Shown: piece after piece, positions 14,741 through 16,498 of the stretch
Numbering within the stretch: position 1 is the stretch's first letter
How the letters are laid out: every line of letters begins with the position of its first letter
Assembly (NCBI GenBank): GCA_041689775.1
Contig: JBDNFP010000135.1
Location: forward strand, 1 to 16,498
DNA length: 16,498 bases
Source: JBDNFP01 sp041689775
GTDB taxonomy: Bacteria > Bacteroidota > Bacteroidia > Cytophagales > Spirosomataceae
Reading direction: 5' to 3'
Notes under the pieces: model-generated
Seen by the model: the letters and a program-made list of their open reading frames with translations, nothing else
What the model was told of the DNA's origin: nothing
Databases searched by the model: none
Made by a program: the position numbers and the translations under genes

Positions 14741-15946
14741 ATGAAAGCTATGAAAGCGATTTATCAAGTGCTGTGTTTACTTCTGCTGTTCTTCGTTGCC
14801 CTTTCCTGTGAAAATAGGGATTCTATTGATATTGAAAAGCTTGATTCTAGCAAAGAAAATCTAGGATATGTTCCTGTTAGTACAGCAAAAAGTGCTGCTG
14901 ACCTTTTCATTTCTACTCATTCCAAAAATGAAAATAAAGCAGCACGAGTAGGTAAAAGAGAAGTGAAAGAGACAATTACTGTTAAGGATAGTGTAGGAGT
15001 TCCCTCCTTCTATGTCATAAATTATGAAAATAATGAAGGTTTTACTATCGTTTCAGCTGAAAAGAAGGTGAATCCAATTCTTGGTTATTCCGATACTGGA
15101 AATTTCAACCTAAATAACTTGGATATTGGAACTAATCTCTGGACTAATGATCTAAAAAAAATGATCAACTTTATTCGGAAAAATAAAGATGCAACAGAAT
15201 TAAAAGGAGCTTCCAATCAATGGAGTGAGTATGTAAAATCAGGTGCTAGAACTAGTTATGAACCAATCTGCACTGATTGTTACTCCTGTGAAAATAAAAT
15301 TGTTGATAATTTTATTTTCACTACATGGGGACAAAGAGAAGGTTATAACGGATCTTGTCCAGGAGCAAGTGGTGGTCCTTGTAATCTTGCGTTGACTGGT
15401 TGTGTTGCAACGTCGATGATGCAAGTAATGAGGTATTATTCTCGTCCATTTTCACACACCGATAGTTATCATATAGGCGGAATTAATTGGTGGAATATGC
15501 CAATGGCCGCATCAGGAAGCTGTAGTCTTACTTTTGCTGAACAAGAAATTTTAGCTATGATGCGATCTGTAGGTGAAAATGTCAATATGAGCTACGGAGC
15601 AACATCATCAGGGGCTTATCCTTGGAAAGTTGCTCAATCGTTGAAAAACGACTACGGGTATGCTTCAAGTACGGATAGATCAAACTATAATTCCTCAACA
15701 GTGATGAGTGAATTAGATGTTGCTAGGCCAGTGATACTGGACGGTGGATCTCATATGTGGGTCACTAGTGGATATCAGTATTTAAATACAGAGGATTGTA
15801 CGCAAGCATTTCTCTATTTATATATGAATTGGGGCTGGAGTGGTTTAAATAATGGATTCTACTCTTTCAACAATTGGACAACTACATTAGGGTCAGTCAC
15901 TTATGACTTTAACAGTAATAAGCATATGACTCTTGTTCGTCCTTAG
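14741..15946 (+). CDS. C10 family (streptopain-like) cysteine peptidase, lipoprotein
   Basis: A 401-residue secreted peptidase. The N-terminal hydrophobic signal ends in VALSC, with Cys23 a plausible lipidation site, so it is likely anchored to a membrane. Residues about 85-120 (SFYVINYENNEGFTIVSAEK, then NPILGYS) match the Spi-like propeptide of streptopain. The catalytic domain has Cys221 in LTGCVATSMMQVMRYY, His338 in GGSHMWVTSGY and the MNWGWSG tryptophans (364, 366), plus the upstream WGQREGYN. All key residues are intact and the length is typical. C10 enzymes are broad-specificity cysteine proteases made as zymogens; known members include SpeB and the Bacteroides Bfp enzymes. The gene is AT-rich compared with the core genes, suggesting acquisition. 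The IS200 left end lies immediately upstream and may have altered its promoter. A small lipoprotein follows 28 bp later. Confidence 0.9.
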   Translation: MKAMKAIYQVLCLLLLFFVALSCENRDSIDIEKLDSSKENLGYVPVSTAKSAADLFISTHSKNENKAARVGKREVKETITVKDSVGVPSFYVINYENNEGFTIVSAEKKVNPILGYSDTGNFNLNNLDIGTNLWTNDLKKMINFIRKNKDATELKGASNQWSEYVKSGARTSYEPICTDCYSCENKIVDNFIFTTWGQREGYNGSCPGASGGPCNLALTGCVATSMMQVMRYYSRPFSHTDSYHIGGINWWNMPMAASGSCSLTFAEQEILAMMRSVGENVNMSYGATSSGAYPWKVAQSLKNDYGYASSTDRSNYNSSTVMSELDVARPVILDGGSHMWVTSGYQYLNTEDCTQAFLYLYMNWGWSGLNNGFYSFNNWTTTLGSVTYDFNSNKHMTLVRP

Positions 15947-15974
15947 TTAAATTGCTCAACTTAATTATATTAAC

Positions 15975-16397
15975 ATGGCTCGGATCGTGATTAACTGTTT
16001 CTTTGTAGTCTTATCAACTATATTTTTCAGTAGTTGTAAAGATAACAATATGAATGTTTCAACACCTCCTCCTCTTTCTTCCAACTTGATTGGTAAATGG
16101 GAATGGACAAAGACAGTAGATAAATCGGGTGAGATAATTACTCCTCAAACTGCTGGGTATAGCAAAAGTATAAGCTATGGGAATAGTGACAAAGTAAATG
16201 GCAACTACTTGTACTTAACGGAAAGGGACGAAGCACCAATGGTTTTGAAACAGAACAACGACTTTGGAAAAGCTGAATTATTGGGTGACACATTGAACAT
16301 AACTACTCAGTTTGAGAATAGATATATAGAATTTTTTCTTATAAAGAATTCTGATAAGGCGGATTCAAGTAATAAACGCAACACCCTCGTTATTTAG
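15975..16397 (+). CDS. Small lipocalin-like lipoprotein, 3' end probably replaced by an IS30 element
   Basis: An open frame of 140 codons starting with a signal peptide ending in IFFSSC (Cys21 lipidated), then a Pro/Ser linker and LIGKWEWTKTV (residues 38-48), the GxW signature of lipocalin-like domains. Later segments (YLYLTERD, LLGDTLNITTQF, YIEFFLI) alternate like beta strands. The last eleven codons or so overlap the antisense IS30 transposase gene, so the true C-terminus is probably lost and the stop at 16395-16397 comes from the IS. It is AT-rich like the peptidase gene 28 bp upstream and is probably co-transcribed with it. A role as partner or inhibitor of the C10 peptidase is possible, because other cysteine-protease inhibitors (staphostatins) are lipocalin-like barrels, but this is only inferred. 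Confidence 0.65.
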   Translation: MARIVINCFFVVLSTIFFSSCKDNNMNVSTPPPLSSNLIGKWEWTKTVDKSGEIITPQTAGYSKSISYGNSDKVNGNYLYLTERDEAPMVLKQNNDFGKAELLGDTLNITTQFENRYIEFFLIKNSDKADSSNKRNTLVI

Positions 16398-16498
16398 GGT
16401 AGCGTTTTGAAAAACTTCCTCGGGTGATCTAAACCCAAATCTCTTCCTGGGCCTTTTGTTTAAAATTATAACTACCTCGTTCACTCTCTGCTCGGTGA
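16365..16498 (-). CDS. IS30 family transposase, C-terminus only
   Basis: The last 43 codons and stop (TGA, 16365-16367) of a gene entering from the right edge. The peptide contains VNEVVIILNKRPRKRFGFRSPEEVF, the conserved IS30-family end in which 'LNxRPRKxLGxxxPxEVF' follows the last catalytic Glu. The DDE core is outside the window. The right end of the element should lie shortly beyond the stop, around 16340-16362, inside the lipoprotein gene. The terminal inverted repeat cannot be confirmed without the other end. Confidence 0.8.
   Translation of the reverse strand, partial: TEQRVNEVVIILNKRPRKRFGFRSPEEVFQNATLNNEGVAFIT

Noticed and set aside
1..16498. tRNA, rRNA, riboswitch or CRISPR array
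   Set aside because: I found no cloverleaf, conserved rRNA segment, recognisable riboswitch core or regularly spaced repeats.

Overview
The window looks like a chromosomal segment of a Bacteroidota bacterium, most likely order Cytophagales (Spirosomataceae-like; inferred from protein style, not proven). The evidence is lipoprotein signal sequences of Bacteroidota type, a very large NtrY-like sensor kinase, a C10 (streptopain-like) peptidase, and MobV/IS200/IS30 elements of the kind common in this phylum. Shine-Dalgarno sites are not obvious upstream of the genes.

Positions 1-119 hold the start of an IS5-like transposase that runs off the left edge. Positions 203-8774 are mostly ordinary chromosomal genes. 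In order they are an alpha/beta hydrolase, a lipocalin-like lipoprotein, a formylglycine sulfatase, an RsmI-like methyltransferase, a LOG-family phosphoribohydrolase, an MBL-fold hydrolase of the glyoxalase II type, pssA, purS, fabH, a small CoA-binding protein, and a stand-alone NUMOD4/HNH protein with a C-terminal helix-turn-helix. A 1228-residue membrane histidine kinase follows at 8819-12505 on the minus strand. It ends head-to-head with the HNH gene across a shared hairpin.

Positions 12560-16498 form an accessory island. On the minus strand are a coiled-coil membrane protein and a MobV-type relaxase, in operon order. The relaxase is broken twice: an in-frame TAG at codon 79 and a frameshift near codon 207. 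An 11-bp bulged hairpin about 40 bp upstream is a good oriT candidate. Then comes a stretch near 10% GC, followed by an IS200/IS605-type tnpA. A one-base insertion near 14335 puts the catalytic tyrosine of tnpA out of frame. The tnpA gene is flanked by an imperfect hairpin on one side and two perfect triloop hairpins on the other.

Immediately beyond this IS lie an AT-rich C10 peptidase lipoprotein gene and a small lipocalin-like lipoprotein gene. An IS30-family transposase entering from the right edge overlaps, and probably truncates, the small lipoprotein gene.

The core genes do not form one pathway. The MBL hydrolase and pssA are probably co-transcribed (10 bp apart), as are the sulfatase and its downstream lipoprotein. 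The island looks like a decayed mobilizable plasmid plus insertion sequences next to an acquired protease cassette. The most original hypothesis here is that the small lipocalin-like lipoprotein is a partner or inhibitor of the C10 peptidase. No complete, wholly new system could be demonstrated.
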